Numbered from the stretch's first letter, positions 36,913 to 49,503 are shown. The stretch: 64,000 nucleotides of DNA from Sporolactobacillus nakayamae (GCF_900113325.1 NZ_FOOY01000004.1:97116-161115), one strand, 5' to 3'. The notes: generated from the sequence alone by a model not told the origin. A program made the numbers and translations.

Positions 36913-37035
36913 ATGATAAATGATCGACTTGTAGATAATTGTCGATGGAACACCAAGAAGCTTGATCTGTGGCTGAATGAAGCAGCGGCATCATTAAATC
37001 AATCCTTAAAGAACATTTTGATGACAATCAATTAA
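36913..37035 (+). CDS. doubtful 40-aa ORF before lepA
   Basis: An uninterrupted 40-codon frame from ATG 36913 to TAA 37035, predicted helical in its second half. It lies between the yqxA terminator and the lepA promoter. Its SD (AGGA) is too close to the ATG, and I recognise no family. It may be a gene remnant or chance. Confidence 0.2.
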   Translation: MINDRLVDNCRWNTKKLDLWLNEAAASLNQSLKNILMTIN

Positions 37036-37127
37036 TGGGGGAGCCTTTTTCTTATTATTTTATGAGTTTATCATGTGCTAAAAGTGATTTCATGCAATTC
37101 ACAATCACATGCTTTCATGGTTCCTCA

Positions 37128-37156
37128 TTGAAACGTGACTTGACGATTGATATAAT
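37128..37156 (+). promoter_or_regulatory. sigma-A promoter of lepA
   Basis: TTGAAA (37128-37133), a 17-bp spacer and TATAAT (37151-37156), 40 bp before the lepA ATG. Confidence 0.8.
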
Positions 37157-37196
37157 CGAGATTAAGTGATGTTTTTTGCGAGCAGGAGGAACAACT

Positions 37197-39020
37197 ATGT
37201 CAGAGAAGCAAGACGCACGTCAGTCGCGAATCCGTAATTTTTCAATCATCGCGCATATCGATCACGGCAAATCAACATTAGCCGATCGAATTTTGGAAGC
37301 AACACAAGCGCTCACGCAAAGAGAGATGAAGGCACAAACGCTGGATGCGATGGATCTTGAACGTGAACGCGGGATTACGATAAAATTGAACGCGGTGGAA
37401 TTGAATTATAAAGCGCCGGATGGAAAAACGTATATTTTTCATTTGATCGACACACCTGGGCATGTCGATTTTTCTTATGAGGTGTCGCGGAGCCTAGCTG
37501 CCTGTGAAGGAGCACTGCTCGTCGTCGATGCCGCTCAGGGGGTCGAGGCGCAGACCTTGGCAAATGTCTACCTTGCCCTAGAGAACGATCTGGAAATTGT
37601 TCCGGTTATTAATAAAATCGACCTTCCGAACGCCGATCCTGATCGCGTCAAGCAAGAGATTGAAGACGTGATTGGTCTTGACACCTCTGAGGCTGTGCTG
37701 GCATCGGCGAAAACCGGAATCGGAACGGATGAAATTCTGGCACAGATTATTGATAAAATTCCCGCACCGTCAGGCGATCCGGATGCGCCGCTTCAAGCGC
37801 TTATTTTTGATTCGCTTTATGACGCGTATCGAGGTGTCATCGTTTATATTCGGGTGGTTGAAGGTACCGTCCGCGTCGGCGATACAATTAAAATGATGGC
37901 AAATGGAAAAACATTCGAGGTGTTAGAGGTTGGCGTTTCCACACCTAAAATTGAAAATCGCGATGAGCTGTCCGTCGGGGATGTCGGTTTCCTGACCGCA
38001 TCGATAAAATCGGTTCATGACACGCAAGTCGGCGATACGATAACTCATGCGGAACGTCCCGCTGATAAGCCGCTGCCCGGATATCGGAAAATGAATCCGA
38101 TGGTTTACTGCGGGCTCTATCCTATTGACACCGCTCGGTATGATGATCTGCGGGAAGCGCTTGGCAGACTCGAACTGAACGACTCATCGCTTCAATATGA
38201 GCCGGAGACTTCGGAGGCTCTTGGCTTTGGATTCCGATGCGGATTTCTCGGTTTGCTTCATATGGATATTGTTCAAGAGCGTTTGGAGCGTGAATTCAAT
38301 ATCGATCTGATCGCGACCGCACCAAGCGTTATTTACAGTGTCCGCTTGACTGATGGGTCGAAAGTGCGTGTGGGTAATCCGTCTGAGATGCCGGACCGCA
38401 AATACATCGCCGAGGTAGAGGAGCCCTATGTTAAAGCGACGATCATGACGCCTAATGATTATGTTGGTGCGATCATGGAGCTTTGCCAAAGGAAGCGCGG
38501 CGAATTTCAGACGATGGAGTATCTTGACGCTAATCGGACTAATGTTATCTATGATTTGCCTTTGTCGGAAATCATGTATGACTTTTTTGATATTCTTAAA
38601 TCAAGCACGAAAGGCTATGCCTCTCTGGATTACGAGATGGACGGCTATCGTGTGAGCGATTTGGTGAAAATGGATATTTTGCTTAATGGTGAAAAGGTGG
38701 ATGCGCTTTCGGTCGTTGTTCACCAAGAATTCGCCTATGATCGCGGAAAAGGGATCGTCGAGAAATTGAAAGAACTGATTCCACGGCAACAATTTGAAGT
38801 GCCGATTCAGGCGGCGATTGGTCAAAAGATTATTTCTCGATCAACAATTAAGGCACTTCGGAAAAACGTGCTCGCTAAATGTTACGGCGGTGACGTGTCG
38901 CGTAAACGTAAGTTGCTTGAAAAACAAAAAGAAGGAAAAAAACGGATGAAGGCTGTCGGCAGTGTCGAAGTACCGCAGGAGGCATTCATGTCCGTTTTCC
39001 GGATGAGTCATGACGACTAA
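37197..39020 (+). CDS. lepA: elongation factor 4 (LepA)
   Basis: A 607-aa translational GTPase. G1 AHIDHGKST is near residue 19, G2 RERGIT, G3 DTPGH near 80 and G4 NKIDLP near 134. The C-terminal LepA-specific domain ends with the [16 protein letters not shown] helix region. It acts on stalled or mis-assembled ribosomes. The ATG at 37197 is 7 nt after AGGAGG. It overlaps hemW by 11 nt. Confidence 0.97.
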   Translation: MSEKQDARQSRIRNFSIIAHIDHGKSTLADRILEATQALTQREMKAQTLDAMDLERERGITIKLNAVELNYKAPDGKTYIFHLIDTPGHVDFSYEVSRSLAACEGALLVVDAAQGVEAQTLANVYLALENDLEIVPVINKIDLPNADPDRVKQEIEDVIGLDTSEAVLASAKTGIGTDEILAQIIDKIPAPSGDPDAPLQALIFDSLYDAYRGVIVYIRVVEGTVRVGDTIKMMANGKTFEVLEVGVSTPKIENRDELSVGDVGFLTASIKSVHDTQVGDTITHAERPADKPLPGYRKMNPMVYCGLYPIDTARYDDLREALGRLELNDSSLQYEPETSEALGFGFRCGFLGLLHMDIVQERLEREFNIDLIATAPSVIYSVRLTDGSKVRVGNPSEMPDRKYIAEVEEPYVKATIMTPNDYVGAIMELCQRKRGEFQTMEYLDANRTNVIYDLPLSEIMYDFFDILKSSTKGYASLDYEMDGYRVSDLVKMDILLNGEKVDALSVVVHQEFAYDRGKGIVEKLKELIPRQQFEVPIQAAIGQKIISRSTIKALRKNVLAKCYGGDVSRKRKLLEKQKEGKKRMKAVGSVEVPQEAFMSVFRMSHDD

Positions 39021-40143
39021 ACGTGGGGCATACATCCATATCCCTTTTTGCGATCACATCTGTTATTATTGCGACTTTAACAAAGTGTTTATGAAGAACC
39101 AGCCTGTCGACGACTATTTAGACGCACTTGCCCTGGAGATGCGCGGTTACGGCAAGGAAGGGCGTCCCCAAACCATTTATATTGGCGGCGGGACACCGAC
39201 TGCGCTTAATGAAACGCAATTTGAGCGACTTTTCACCGCTATTGAACGCTATTTACTGAATCCATCCGTCAAAGAGTTTACGGTTGAAGCCAACCCGGAA
39301 AGCTTAAATGAGGCAAAATTAGACATCATGAAGCGATTCGGTGTAACAAGGCTTAGCATCGGGGTTCAAACCTTTGATGATCGGCTGCTTAAAGAAATCG
39401 GGCGAGCACATAAAGCGGACGATGCGGCAGACGCAGTCCGACTCGCGCAAAGCCGCGGTTTTGATAATGTGACGCTTGATCTGATGTTTGCTTTGCCGGG
39501 ACAGACGGAAGCTAGCCTGCACGAGTCGCTGCAACAGGCGCTGAGTTTGGGGACGCCGCACATCTCCATTTATTCGCTTCAGCTGGAGCCGAAAACGATT
39601 TTCTACAATCGAATGAAGAGTGGAAAGTTAAGACTGCCCGGAGAAGATATCGAGGCTGATATGTATGGTCAGATCATTCTCGAGTTGGAGAGACATGGAC
39701 TTCATCACTATGAAATTAGCAATTTCGCAAAGCCGGGTTATGAAGGCGTCCATAATTCAATGTACTGGAGCAATGAAGAATACTACGGCATTGGCGCGGG
39801 TGCACACGGCTATTGGAACAGCATGAGATATGCTAATGCTGGTCCGGTGAAAAAGTATATAGAACGTGTGCGCGAGCGGGGCAACGGGAGAGTATCCGAA
39901 CATCCGGTCACCGTCACAGAAAAAATGGAGGAAGAAATGTTTCTTGGCCTTCGTCTGATGAAAGGCGTCGGCATCAAGAATTTTAAAGAAAAATTTGGAG
40001 AATCAATCGAGCATGTTTATGGTGAGCAAATTGCTCAATTAATGAGACAAGAGCTGCTCACTGAGCGTGATGGGCGGCTTGCGATGACCCAAAAAGGAAT
40101 CTTTTTAGGGAATAATGTATTTGAAGCCTTTTTAATTTCGTAA
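39010..40143 (+). CDS. hemW: radical SAM heme chaperone HemW
   Basis: A 377-aa radical SAM protein annotated as HemN/HemW. The [4Fe-4S] motif CDHICYYC with following DF is at residues 14-23, and the glycine-rich IYIGGGTPT follows. The family binds heme and probably delivers it to respiratory enzymes; it lacks the features of the true coproporphyrinogen oxidase HemN. It starts inside the end of lepA, as in B. subtilis. Confidence 0.93.
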   Translation: MTTKRGAYIHIPFCDHICYYCDFNKVFMKNQPVDDYLDALALEMRGYGKEGRPQTIYIGGGTPTALNETQFERLFTAIERYLLNPSVKEFTVEANPESLNEAKLDIMKRFGVTRLSIGVQTFDDRLLKEIGRAHKADDAADAVRLAQSRGFDNVTLDLMFALPGQTEASLHESLQQALSLGTPHISIYSLQLEPKTIFYNRMKSGKLRLPGEDIEADMYGQIILELERHGLHHYEISNFAKPGYEGVHNSMYWSNEEYYGIGAGAHGYWNSMRYANAGPVKKYIERVRERGNGRVSEHPVTVTEKMEEEMFLGLRLMKGVGIKNFKEKFGESIEHVYGEQIAQLMRQELLTERDGRLAMTQKGIFLGNNVFEAFLIS

Positions 40144-40159
40144 GAATGGCCTAAAACAT

Positions 40160-40188
40160 TTGACAAATAGGAATGAAGTTGGTAAATT
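40160..40188 (+). promoter_or_regulatory. sigma-A promoter of the hrcA operon
   Basis: TTGACA (40160-40165), a 17-bp spacer and TAAATT (40183-40188), directly followed by CIRCE. Confidence 0.8.
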
Positions 40189-40199
40189 TTAATGTAGAA

Positions 40200-40226
40200 T
40201 TAGCACTCGGTTAGATCGAGTGCTAA
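40200..40226. promoter_or_regulatory. CIRCE operator (HrcA-binding)
   Basis: A perfect consensus: TTAGCACTC, 9 bp, GAGTGCTAA. It overlaps the expected transcription start of hrcA, so HrcA autoregulates the heat-shock operon. Confidence 0.98.
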
Positions 40227-40243
40227 CAGAGGTGATCAACAAG

Positions 40244-41266
40244 ATGTTAACTGATCGTCAATTGTTTTTGCTGCAGCTTCTCGTTAATGACTATGTTGTC
40301 TCTGCCGAACCGGTCGGTTCACGATCAATTGCGAAACACGATGATGTCAATTTCAGTCCGGCGACAATCAGAAATGAACTTGCGGACTTGGAAGAGATGG
40401 GCTATCTTGAGAAAACACATCTTTCCTCAGGGCGGGTACCTTCCGAAAAGGGGTATCGTTTTTATGTCGACCATTTACTTTCACCGGTGCTTCTCTCCGA
40501 TGATGAAATGGGAAATATTCGGTACGCCTATCAGAAGAAATTTTCTGAGACGGAGGAACTGATTCGGGTCACAGCCCAAGTGCTGTCCGAGTTCACGAAT
40601 TACACGGCGATTATGCTCGGTCCCGAACTCTTGGAAATGAAACTGAAACATATTCAGTTGGTTAAACTGAATGAGACTCAAGGCGTATTAATTATCGTGA
40701 CAGATACCGGCCATGTGGAAAATCGTGTCGTGTCGTTTCCAGAGTCGATAAAAGCGGATGATATTGAGAAGATTGTTAATATCTTGAATGACAAACTGAA
40801 AATGGTTCCGCTCTATCAACTTCAAAGTCGTCTGAATGTCGAGATTGCCAGTGTGCTTCGTGCGCATGTCCGTGATTACGAACGAGTGATGACTCTGCTG
40901 AAAGACAGTTTGACGATCAATGATCCTGAGCAGATTTTCTACAGTGGGAAAAGCAATATGCTGTCCCAGCCTGAATTTCAGGACGTCGATAAGATCATTT
41001 CACTTTTAAATGTGCTTGAGGGAAAAGAGATCGTTCGTGAATTAATGAGTATGCCGGCGAAAGGGCTGCATATTCGTATCGGCCGTGAGAACAAACTTAA
41101 TGGCATTGAGGATTGCAGCCTGATCACGACTACTTATTCGGTAGGAAGTGAACACCTGGGTACGGTCGCTGTGATCGGTCCTAAGCGGATGGCTTATCCG
41201 AGAGTTGTTACACTGATCGATATGGTCTCCAAATTATTAACTGAAAATCTAAATAAACAAGAGTGA
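40244..41266 (+). CDS. hrcA: heat-inducible transcriptional repressor HrcA
   Basis: A 340-aa repressor with an N-terminal winged helix (LTDRQLFLLQLLVNDYV; SPATIRNELADLEEMGYL) and C-terminal GAF-like dimer domain (RIGRENKLN...CSLITTTYSVG). It binds CIRCE and is kept active by GroEL in relatives. Start: ATG 40244 after GAGGTGATC; the GTG at 40220 lies inside CIRCE and is rejected. First gene of hrcA-grpE-dnaK. Confidence 0.97.
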   Translation: MLTDRQLFLLQLLVNDYVVSAEPVGSRSIAKHDDVNFSPATIRNELADLEEMGYLEKTHLSSGRVPSEKGYRFYVDHLLSPVLLSDDEMGNIRYAYQKKFSETEELIRVTAQVLSEFTNYTAIMLGPELLEMKLKHIQLVKLNETQGVLIIVTDTGHVENRVVSFPESIKADDIEKIVNILNDKLKMVPLYQLQSRLNVEIASVLRAHVRDYERVMTLLKDSLTINDPEQIFYSGKSNMLSQPEFQDVDKIISLLNVLEGKEIVRELMSMPAKGLHIRIGRENKLNGIEDCSLITTTYSVGSEHLGTVAVIGPKRMAYPRVVTLIDMVSKLLTENLNKQE

Positions 41267-41306
41267 AGAGATGAGTAGCTCTTTAACTAGTTCAGGAGGT
41301 GAGCCT

Positions 41307-41921
41307 ATGACAGAACAGGCAAACAAAGAAACTAAAAACACCAACGAAGAAACAGAAGAAATCAAGGACGCACAAACAGCAGAAACAGTTGCCGACACCT
41401 CAGAAGCACCGGAAACAGATAAGACTGCCGCTCCGGATAGCGAAGCGCTTCTCAAGAAGATCGCCGAACAGACAGCTGAAATTGATTCACTTAAGAAGCA
41501 ATCGGATGATTTTAATAATCGGTTGCTTAGAACACAGGCTGACTTCGATAATTTCCGCAAGCGCACAACTAAAGAAAAGGCCGATTCACGTAAGTTTCGC
41601 GCTCAGGATCTTGTCTCGGATATCCTTGAAATTGTGGACAATTTCCAACGCGCACTTGCAGTTGAGACGGTTTCCGAAGAGGGTCAATCCCTAAAAAAGG
41701 GAATGGAAATGCTGCTCTCAAAATTGGAAAATGCACTTAAAAAGGAAGGCGTCGAGGAAATTCCATCGCTGCATCAGCCGTTTGATCCCAATGTGCATCA
41801 GGCAGTTATGCAGGAGGAGAGCGCTGAGCATGAATCTGGCACAGTGATTCAAGTACTTCAGGCAGGCTATACTTTGAATGGACGTGTGATTCGTCCTGCA
41901 ATGGTAAAGGTCAGCTCTTGA
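41307..41921 (+). CDS. grpE: nucleotide exchange factor GrpE
   Basis: A 204-aa protein: an acidic disordered N-terminus (about 60 residues), a long coiled coil (KKIAEQTAEIDSLKK...) and the C-terminal beta domain ending in GYTLNGRVIRPAMVKVS, the GrpE signature. It releases ADP from DnaK. ATG 41307 follows AGGAGGTGA; the longer frame from 41271 overlaps this SD. Confidence 0.97.
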   Translation: MTEQANKETKNTNEETEEIKDAQTAETVADTSEAPETDKTAAPDSEALLKKIAEQTAEIDSLKKQSDDFNNRLLRTQADFDNFRKRTTKEKADSRKFRAQDLVSDILEIVDNFQRALAVETVSEEGQSLKKGMEMLLSKLENALKKEGVEEIPSLHQPFDPNVHQAVMQEESAEHESGTVIQVLQAGYTLNGRVIRPAMVKVSS

Positions 41922-41958
41922 TTTAGAAGGTTCAAACTTAATGTTTTTTAAATATTAG

Positions 41959-43815
<1,857 letters not shown>

Positions 43816-43896
43816 TCGTTCATACGTTAATTATTGATCTGTTCAATGGGGCCCAGGGGTCTCGTTGTTCTAAACCTGAAAGCAGTTTTTGTGAGA

Positions 43897-43936
43897 AAGT
43901 CGAAGTCGGACGCGGGTTCTGGCTTTGGCTTTTTCT
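43897..43936 (+). terminator. terminator between dnaK and dnaJ
   Basis: AAGTCGAAGTC pairs along 11 positions (several G-U) with GGCTTTGGCTT around a 13-nt loop, followed by Ts. Confidence 0.7.
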
Positions 43937-43965
43937 TGCTTAACCAACGAAGCGAATGATATGAT
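43936..43965 (+). promoter_or_regulatory. candidate promoter of dnaJ
   Basis: TTGCTT, an 18-bp spacer and TATGAT lie 35 bp before dnaJ, immediately after the terminator. They would let dnaJ-prmA-rsmE-mtaB be expressed apart from dnaK. Confidence 0.45.
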
Positions 43966-43999
43966 AAACTTTATGTGAAATCATTTCGGGAGTGATTTG

Positions 44000-45142
44000 A
44001 TGAGTAAACGGGATTATTATGAGATCCTCGGCGTAAGCAAAGACGCGTCGAAGGAGGAAATTAAGAAAGCATTTCGAAAATTGGCACGGAAATACCATCC
44101 CGATGTGAATAAGGATTCGGACGCACCGGAGAAATTTAAGGAAGCCACTAAGGCATATGAAACCTTAAGTGATCCGCAAAAAAGGGCACAGTATGATCAA
44201 TTTGGCGAAGCGGATCCGAATCAAGGCGGATTTGGTGGATTTGGCGGCGGCCAAGGTTTCAGCGGAGCCGATTTCGGTGGATTTGGCGATATTTTTGATC
44301 AGATTTTTAACGGAGGGTCTTCCAGACGGCGTGACCCAAATGCGCCGCGCCAAGGATCGGATCTTCAATATGAAATGTCAATCACATTTGAGGAAGCTGC
44401 CTTTGGCAAGACTACGGATATTCGTATACCAAAGGAAGAAACCTGCACAACATGTCATGGCAGCGGTGCTAAACCGGGAACAAAGCCGGTACAATGTACG
44501 CATTGTCATGGTACCGGTCAACTGAATCAGGAGCAGAACACACCTTTTGGACGTATCGTTAACCGCCGTGTCTGCTCTTATTGCCATGGTACGGGGAAAA
44601 TGATTAAAAATCCATGCGGGACATGTGCCGGAACCGGTAAAATGAAAGTGAATAAAAAGATCGAAGTCAAGATTCCCGCGGGTATTGACGACGGGCAGCA
44701 AATTCGTCTATCCGGTCAAGGCGAACCAGGAGTAAACGGAGGCCCGTCAGGTGATCTGTACATTGTTTTCAGCGTAAAGCCGCATAAATATTATCAGCGT
44801 GCCGGAGACGACGTTCTTCTGGAGGTACCGTTGAACTTCGCTCAAGTCGCGCTCGGTGATGAAATTGAGGTTCCGACTCTTTACGGAAAAGTGAAGCTGA
44901 GGATTCCGGCGGGAACACAGACGGGCACCAAGTTCCGATTAAGAGGAAAAGGCATAAAAAACGTCAGAGGCTACGGTCAAGGCGATGAACATATCACGGT
45001 GAAAGTTGTGACGCCGAAGCATTTGTCTGATGAGCAGAAAGCGGTATTTAAGAAATTGGCCGCTACTGAAGGCAGCGCGCTGAATGAAGATGACGAGAGT
45101 TTTTTTGACAAAATGAAGAAAAAGGTATTTAAAGCGGACTGA
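44000..45142 (+). CDS. dnaJ: molecular chaperone DnaJ
   Basis: A 380-aa type I Hsp40. The J domain has the HPD motif in KYHPDVNKD (about residue 34), followed by a Gly/Phe-rich segment (about 76-110) and a zinc domain of four CxxCxGxG repeats ([32 protein letters not shown]). The C-terminal substrate-binding domains are complete. It delivers substrates to DnaK. The ATG at 44000 is preceded by GGGAGTGA. Confidence 0.97.
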   Translation: MSKRDYYEILGVSKDASKEEIKKAFRKLARKYHPDVNKDSDAPEKFKEATKAYETLSDPQKRAQYDQFGEADPNQGGFGGFGGGQGFSGADFGGFGDIFDQIFNGGSSRRRDPNAPRQGSDLQYEMSITFEEAAFGKTTDIRIPKEETCTTCHGSGAKPGTKPVQCTHCHGTGQLNQEQNTPFGRIVNRRVCSYCHGTGKMIKNPCGTCAGTGKMKVNKKIEVKIPAGIDDGQQIRLSGQGEPGVNGGPSGDLYIVFSVKPHKYYQRAGDDVLLEVPLNFAQVALGDEIEVPTLYGKVKLRIPAGTQTGTKFRLRGKGIKNVRGYGQGDEHITVKVVTPKHLSDEQKAVFKKLAATEGSALNEDDESFFDKMKKKVFKAD

Positions 45143-45263
45143 TTCCCGCATCATCGTTTTCATTGATCATTAATAGGACAGAGCGGCTGGTCTTCACCCT
45201 AAACCTAATATGATCGCCAGTTTTTCTACACATCTTCTTTTAAGGAGCGAATCCATAAACGCG

Positions 45264-46208
45264 ATGAGATGGTCGGAGATTTGTATTCATACAACCGAAG
45301 AAGCAATTGAAGCGGTGACTAATGTTCTCTATGAAGCCGGCGCCGGTGGCGTAGTCATTGAAGATTCACAGGATTTGCTAAGAACGCGGGCGTCTGATAA
45401 AGACTCGGTATACTCTCTGGATCCTGCAGATTATCCTCTTGACGGAGTGAATGTCAAGGCCTATTTGCCGATCAACAGTTTTCTTGGCGAGACTGTCGAA
45501 GAAATTAAGCAATCGCTGAATAATCTTCTCTTGTATGATATCGACTTGGGCGATGGCCGCATGACACTTAGTGAACACAATGAAGAAGAATGGGCAACCG
45601 CATGGAAGAAGTATTATAAGCCCGTGCGTGTCGGCAAACACTTTTATATTGCTCCAACATGGGAATTATTTCAGCCTGAGGATCATGAGCGTCATGTGAT
45701 TGAACTCGATCCTGGAATGGCGTTTGGGACCGGAACTCATCCGACCACAGTACTGTGCATTGAAGCGCTTGAGAAATACCTGCCTGAGAATGCAACGGTG
45801 CTTGATGTTGGGACAGGTACCGGCGTCCTGGCAATTGCATCTGCGAAGCTTGGCGCGCGTCAAGTGAACGCTGTCGACTTGGATCCGGTCGCGGTTCAAT
45901 CCGCAAAACTTAATATCAAATTAAATAAAGTTCAGGAGGTTGTTGCGGTTCGCCAAAACAACCTTTCTGATGATATAAAAGGTGTGTACACCATCGTTGT
46001 CGCCAATTTACTTGCGGAACTGGTTATCCGACTGGCAAAGGGCGGTGTCGCGAGTTTGTTGCAAGAAGACGGGCTGCTGATTGTGTCGGGGATTATTAAA
46101 CCGAAAAAAGAACAAGTCGCGCAGGCACTTGCTCAAGTTGGGCTTCATGTCGTTGATGAAATGGACTCAGGGCATTGGGTCGCGCTGATTGCTGAGAAGG
46201 CGGATTGA
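45264..46208 (+). CDS. prmA: ribosomal protein L11 methyltransferase PrmA
   Basis: A 314-aa methyltransferase. The N-terminal substrate-binding domain starts RWSEICIHTTEEA, and the SAM-binding core has TVLDVGTGTGVLAIA (about 178) and the NLLAELVI acceptor motif (about 250; NxxxE type). It trimethylates L11. The start at ATG 45264 matches the family, but its nearest SD (AAGGAG) is 16 nt away. The longer frame from 45210 is not supported. Confidence 0.94.
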   Translation: MRWSEICIHTTEEAIEAVTNVLYEAGAGGVVIEDSQDLLRTRASDKDSVYSLDPADYPLDGVNVKAYLPINSFLGETVEEIKQSLNNLLLYDIDLGDGRMTLSEHNEEEWATAWKKYYKPVRVGKHFYIAPTWELFQPEDHERHVIELDPGMAFGTGTHPTTVLCIEALEKYLPENATVLDVGTGTGVLAIASAKLGARQVNAVDLDPVAVQSAKLNIKLNKVQEVVAVRQNNLSDDIKGVYTIVVANLLAELVIRLAKGGVASLLQEDGLLIVSGIIKPKKEQVAQALAQVGLHVVDEMDSGHWVALIAEKAD

Positions 46209-46209
46209 G

Positions 46210-46977
46210 ATGCAGCGTTATTTTGTTCCGGAAGATCACTTTACGGAGAAAAGAGTCACGATCACAGGGGCCGATTCTCGGCATATTCAGAAGGTGATGC
46301 GCATGAAACCTTCTGATTCGATTATTTGCGCAAACAATAAAGGTGATGCCTATTTATGCGAAATTGAGTATGTCGATGAGGATCAGGTGCATGCAGCGAT
46401 TAAGAGCAGACTAACTGCGGACCCGGAGCTTCCTATTGATGTCACAATTGCTCAAGGCATTCCAAAAGCTGATAAGTTTGATGCAATTATTCAAAAAGGT
46501 ACGGAGTGCGGTGCTGCTCAATTTATCCCATTTCAAGCGGAACGCTCCGTAGCCGTTTGGAAAAAGGACAAGAAAGATAAGAAAAAGCTCCGCCTTGAGA
46601 AAATTGCTAAAGAAGCAGCGGAACAATCGCATCGACGCTTCATACCTGAAATTGGCGATCCAATGAATCTCGACCAGTTGATCACATTCAGTGCATCATT
46701 CACAATCAAAATGGTCGCATTTGAAGAAACAGCAAAGGCAGGCGCGCAAGCCGGGTTTCCAACACTTTTGGGTAAAATGGGCAAAGGAGATCAGCTGCTC
46801 GCTGTTATTGGACCGGAAGGCGGGTTAACTTCAGAAGAAGCACGACAGCTGGAAGCTCATGGATTTATTCTCTGTGGATTGGGTCCGAGAATTTTAAGGA
46901 CAGAGACGGCGTCTGTTTACCTTTTGTCGGCAATTTCCTATCATTTTGAATTATTAAATTGTGAGGTGGGTGAATAA
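46210..46977 (+). CDS. rsmE: 16S rRNA (uracil(1498)-N3)-methyltransferase RsmE
   Basis: A 255-aa SPOUT methyltransferase: N-terminal PUA-like domain (MQRYFVPEDHF), then AIIQKGTECGAAQFIPFQAERS, and the trefoil-knot motifs AVIGPEGGLTSEEA and LGPRILRTETA. It methylates U1498 in 16S rRNA. It starts 1 nt after prmA and is followed by mtaB after 2 nt. Confidence 0.95.
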   Translation: MQRYFVPEDHFTEKRVTITGADSRHIQKVMRMKPSDSIICANNKGDAYLCEIEYVDEDQVHAAIKSRLTADPELPIDVTIAQGIPKADKFDAIIQKGTECGAAQFIPFQAERSVAVWKKDKKDKKKLRLEKIAKEAAEQSHRRFIPEIGDPMNLDQLITFSASFTIKMVAFEETAKAGAQAGFPTLLGKMGKGDQLLAVIGPEGGLTSEEARQLEAHGFILCGLGPRILRTETASVYLLSAISYHFELLNCEVGE

Positions 46978-46979
46978 AA

Positions 46980-48329
46980 ATGCCTTCAGTTGCTTTTCAT
47001 ACGTTAGGATGTAAAGTCAATCACTATGAAACAGAAGCCATATGGCAGCTCTTCAAAAAAGGCGGTTATGAACGTGCCGATTTTGAAAAACACGCTGATG
47101 TCTATATTGTTAATACATGCACGGTTACCAATACCGGCGACCAGAAAAGCCGCCAGACGATTCGCCGTGCCATTCGCAATAACCCGGATGCGGTGATTTG
47201 CGTGACCGGATGTTATGCTCAGACTTCTCCGGCTGAAGTCATGTCCATACCTGGTGTGGATATTGTGGTCGGGACGCAGGATCGTGAGCGTCTGCTTGGA
47301 TATATTGATCAGTTTCGCAATGAACGCGAGCCGATCAATGGGGTCAGTGACATCATGAAGGCGAAAGTATACGAAGAGCTTGATGTTCCTGAATTTACCG
47401 ATCGCACCCGTGCATCACTGAAAATACAGGAAGGTTGCAATAACTTTTGCACGTTCTGTGTCATTCCATGGGCACGTGGACTGTTGCGCTCACGGGAACC
47501 TGGAAACGTGATGAAGCAGGCTCAGCAGCTGGTCGATGCCGGCTATAAGGAAATCGTGCTCACCGGAATACATACTGCCGGGTATGGTGAGGACATGAAC
47601 GATTACAATTTTGCGCATCTACTTAGCGATATAGAGGAAAATGTTCGTGGTTTGAAACGATTGAGAATCTCGTCTATTGAGGCAAGTCAGATTACCGATG
47701 AAGTTATTGACGTTGTCGGGCGTTCGAAAATCCTTGCGCGCCATCTTCATATTCCGCTTCAGGCTGGTTCCGATAGCGTTTTGGAGCGGATGCATCGCAA
47801 GTACAAAACCGAGTATTTTGCTGAGAAAGTGGCTCGGCTGCGTGAGGCTTTGCCGGATTTCGCTTTAACTTCCGATGTGATTGTCGGCTTCCCTGGCGAA
47901 ACCGATGAAGAATTTCAAGAAACCTACGATTTTATTCGTGATCTTCGTTTTTCTGAATTGCATGTCTTTCCTTATTCACAACGAACGGGCACACCTGCCG
48001 CAGGTATGCCGGATCAGGTACCGGACAAGGTGAAGCATGAACGTGTGGATCGCTTGATCGAATTATCAAGCAAGCTGTCCGCCGAATATGCAGCCGGTTA
48101 TCAGGATCAGGTCTTGGAAGTGATTCCGGAAGAACCTTTGAATCATCGCGAACCGGACGGCTATTTTGTCGGTTTCACGGATAATTATTTGAAAGTGAAA
48201 TTTAAGTATCCGTCCAAAGATATTGTCGGTAAACTAGCACGCGTCAAACTTGTGAAAACAGGCTATCCAATGAATGAAGGCGTGTTCGTTCGATTTGCTG
48301 AGAACGGACAATCTGCCGTGACGATCTGA
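46980..48329 (+). CDS. mtaB: tRNA (N6-L-threonylcarbamoyladenosine(37)-C2)-methylthiotransferase MtaB
   Basis: A 449-aa radical SAM methylthiotransferase. The N-terminal UPF0004 domain has cysteines in TLGCKVNHYE, NTCTVTN and CYAQ; the radical SAM cluster is CNNFCTFC (about residue 150); a TRAM domain closes the protein. It makes ms2t6A at tRNA position 37 and is named yqeV in B. subtilis. It is convergent with yqeW, leaving only 13 bp and no obvious terminator. Confidence 0.95.
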   Translation: MPSVAFHTLGCKVNHYETEAIWQLFKKGGYERADFEKHADVYIVNTCTVTNTGDQKSRQTIRRAIRNNPDAVICVTGCYAQTSPAEVMSIPGVDIVVGTQDRERLLGYIDQFRNEREPINGVSDIMKAKVYEELDVPEFTDRTRASLKIQEGCNNFCTFCVIPWARGLLRSREPGNVMKQAQQLVDAGYKEIVLTGIHTAGYGEDMNDYNFAHLLSDIEENVRGLKRLRISSIEASQITDEVIDVVGRSKILARHLHIPLQAGSDSVLERMHRKYKTEYFAEKVARLREALPDFALTSDVIVGFPGETDEEFQETYDFIRDLRFSELHVFPYSQRTGTPAAGMPDQVPDKVKHERVDRLIELSSKLSAEYAAGYQDQVLEVIPEEPLNHREPDGYFVGFTDNYLKVKFKYPSKDIVGKLARVKLVKTGYPMNEGVFVRFAENGQSAVTI

Positions 48330-48342
48330 CCTGTGTGTCTGA

Positions 48343-49263
48343 TTAAAGGCGGGTTCGCTCAACCCAGCGGCCAAAAGGCGCGGCAAGAGGCACGGCGATT
48401 AAACCGGTGATCAGGTTAAAGATAACCGATGCGTGTGCGAGGGCTGCTCGTCCTGTTCCCCCGATTATTATCGAATAATCTGCCATGTAGTGAATGAAAG
48501 GGAAAAAGACAATAACGCTTAGCACATTGAAAAGAATATGAGTGTATGCGGTCCATCTGCCCTCTCTGCCGGTCCCCAAGCTCGCGATATAAGTGGTGAG
48601 GCAAGTACCGACATTCGAACCGAGCATGATGGCGATCGCCGCAGGCAGGGACAGGATGTTGTGGTCTAAGAATCCCATGCAGACAAGCAATGTGGCGGAA
48701 CTTGACTGGATAATTGCTGAAAACAAGGTTCCGACAATTACTGCATAGATCATACTATCATTGGCGTCAACGAGAAGATCGCGGATAAATGGTGACTGAA
48801 TGAGTGATTCGGCAAGCGAACTAAATCCATTCATCGAGGCAAACAGGCAGCCGATGCCGAACAAAAATGTCCCGAATGAAAAGAATCGCCGGAACGGAAG
48901 GCACATCATGATCAGACCTGCGCCGAAAAAAACGTAATGTAATGATCCGATGGGTAAAGCAGCAATCTCTCCGGTCATCGTGGTACCGATATTCGCACCG
49001 AGAATAATTCCGACGCTCTGTGAGAAGCGCATCGCTCGTGCGCCAATCAATCCGACCGTGATGATCGTTACTGCTGAGCTGCTCTGCAGAAGCATGGACG
49101 CGATTGTTCCAATCAGCAGTCCTTTCAACGGTGTGCTAGCGGCACGTTCGAGTGTTTGGCGCATCCGGTCTCCAACGAGCGCGTGCATACCGCCCGTCAT
49201 GACGCCCATGCCAAATAAAAAAAGTAAGATATATAAGATAAAAATAATTACCTGTTGATCCAC
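48343..49263 (-). CDS. yqeW: Na/Pi cotransporter family protein YqeW
   Basis: A 306-aa membrane protein of the NptA/PNaS family with the internal repeat signature: LLQSSSAVTIITVGL (about residue 58) and IIQSSSATLLVCMGF (about 185), plus ANIGTT and SNVGTC. It probably imports phosphate with Na+. The regulatory PhoU-like C-terminus found in longer homologues is absent, as in B. subtilis YqeW. GTG start after GAGGTGAG. Confidence 0.92.
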   Translation of the reverse strand: MDQQVIIFILYILLFLFGMGVMTGGMHALVGDRMRQTLERAASTPLKGLLIGTIASMLLQSSSAVTIITVGLIGARAMRFSQSVGIILGANIGTTMTGEIAALPIGSLHYVFFGAGLIMMCLPFRRFFSFGTFLFGIGCLFASMNGFSSLAESLIQSPFIRDLLVDANDSMIYAVIVGTLFSAIIQSSSATLLVCMGFLDHNILSLPAAIAIMLGSNVGTCLTTYIASLGTGREGRWTAYTHILFNVLSVIVFFPFIHYMADYSIIIGGTGRAALAHASVIFNLITGLIAVPLAAPFGRWVERTRL

Positions 49264-49411
49264 GTCCGCTCACCTCGTCCTATTGTATGGACAAGTGGGT
49301 ACGAGCATGACAAAAAGATATTTATGCATGAAAATAATTTCTCGATATGTTGTAATTGCTTGAAATGCACTTAAAAAATAGAGATGGTTTAAAAATAACG
49401 CTTTCTTAAAT

Positions 49412-49440
49412 TTGATAATTTTTTTTTTATCGTATATAAT
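49412..49440 (+). promoter_or_regulatory. sigma-A promoter of rpsU-yqeY
   Basis: TTGATA (49412-49417), a 17-bp spacer containing a long T run, and TATAAT (49435-49440), 63 bp before rpsU. Confidence 0.8.
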
Positions 49441-49503
49441 GGCAAGTGACATAAAAGAGATGTCAGTTGAGTTGTTTTCGTTTTTGGAGGGAGGGAAACA
49501 AAG

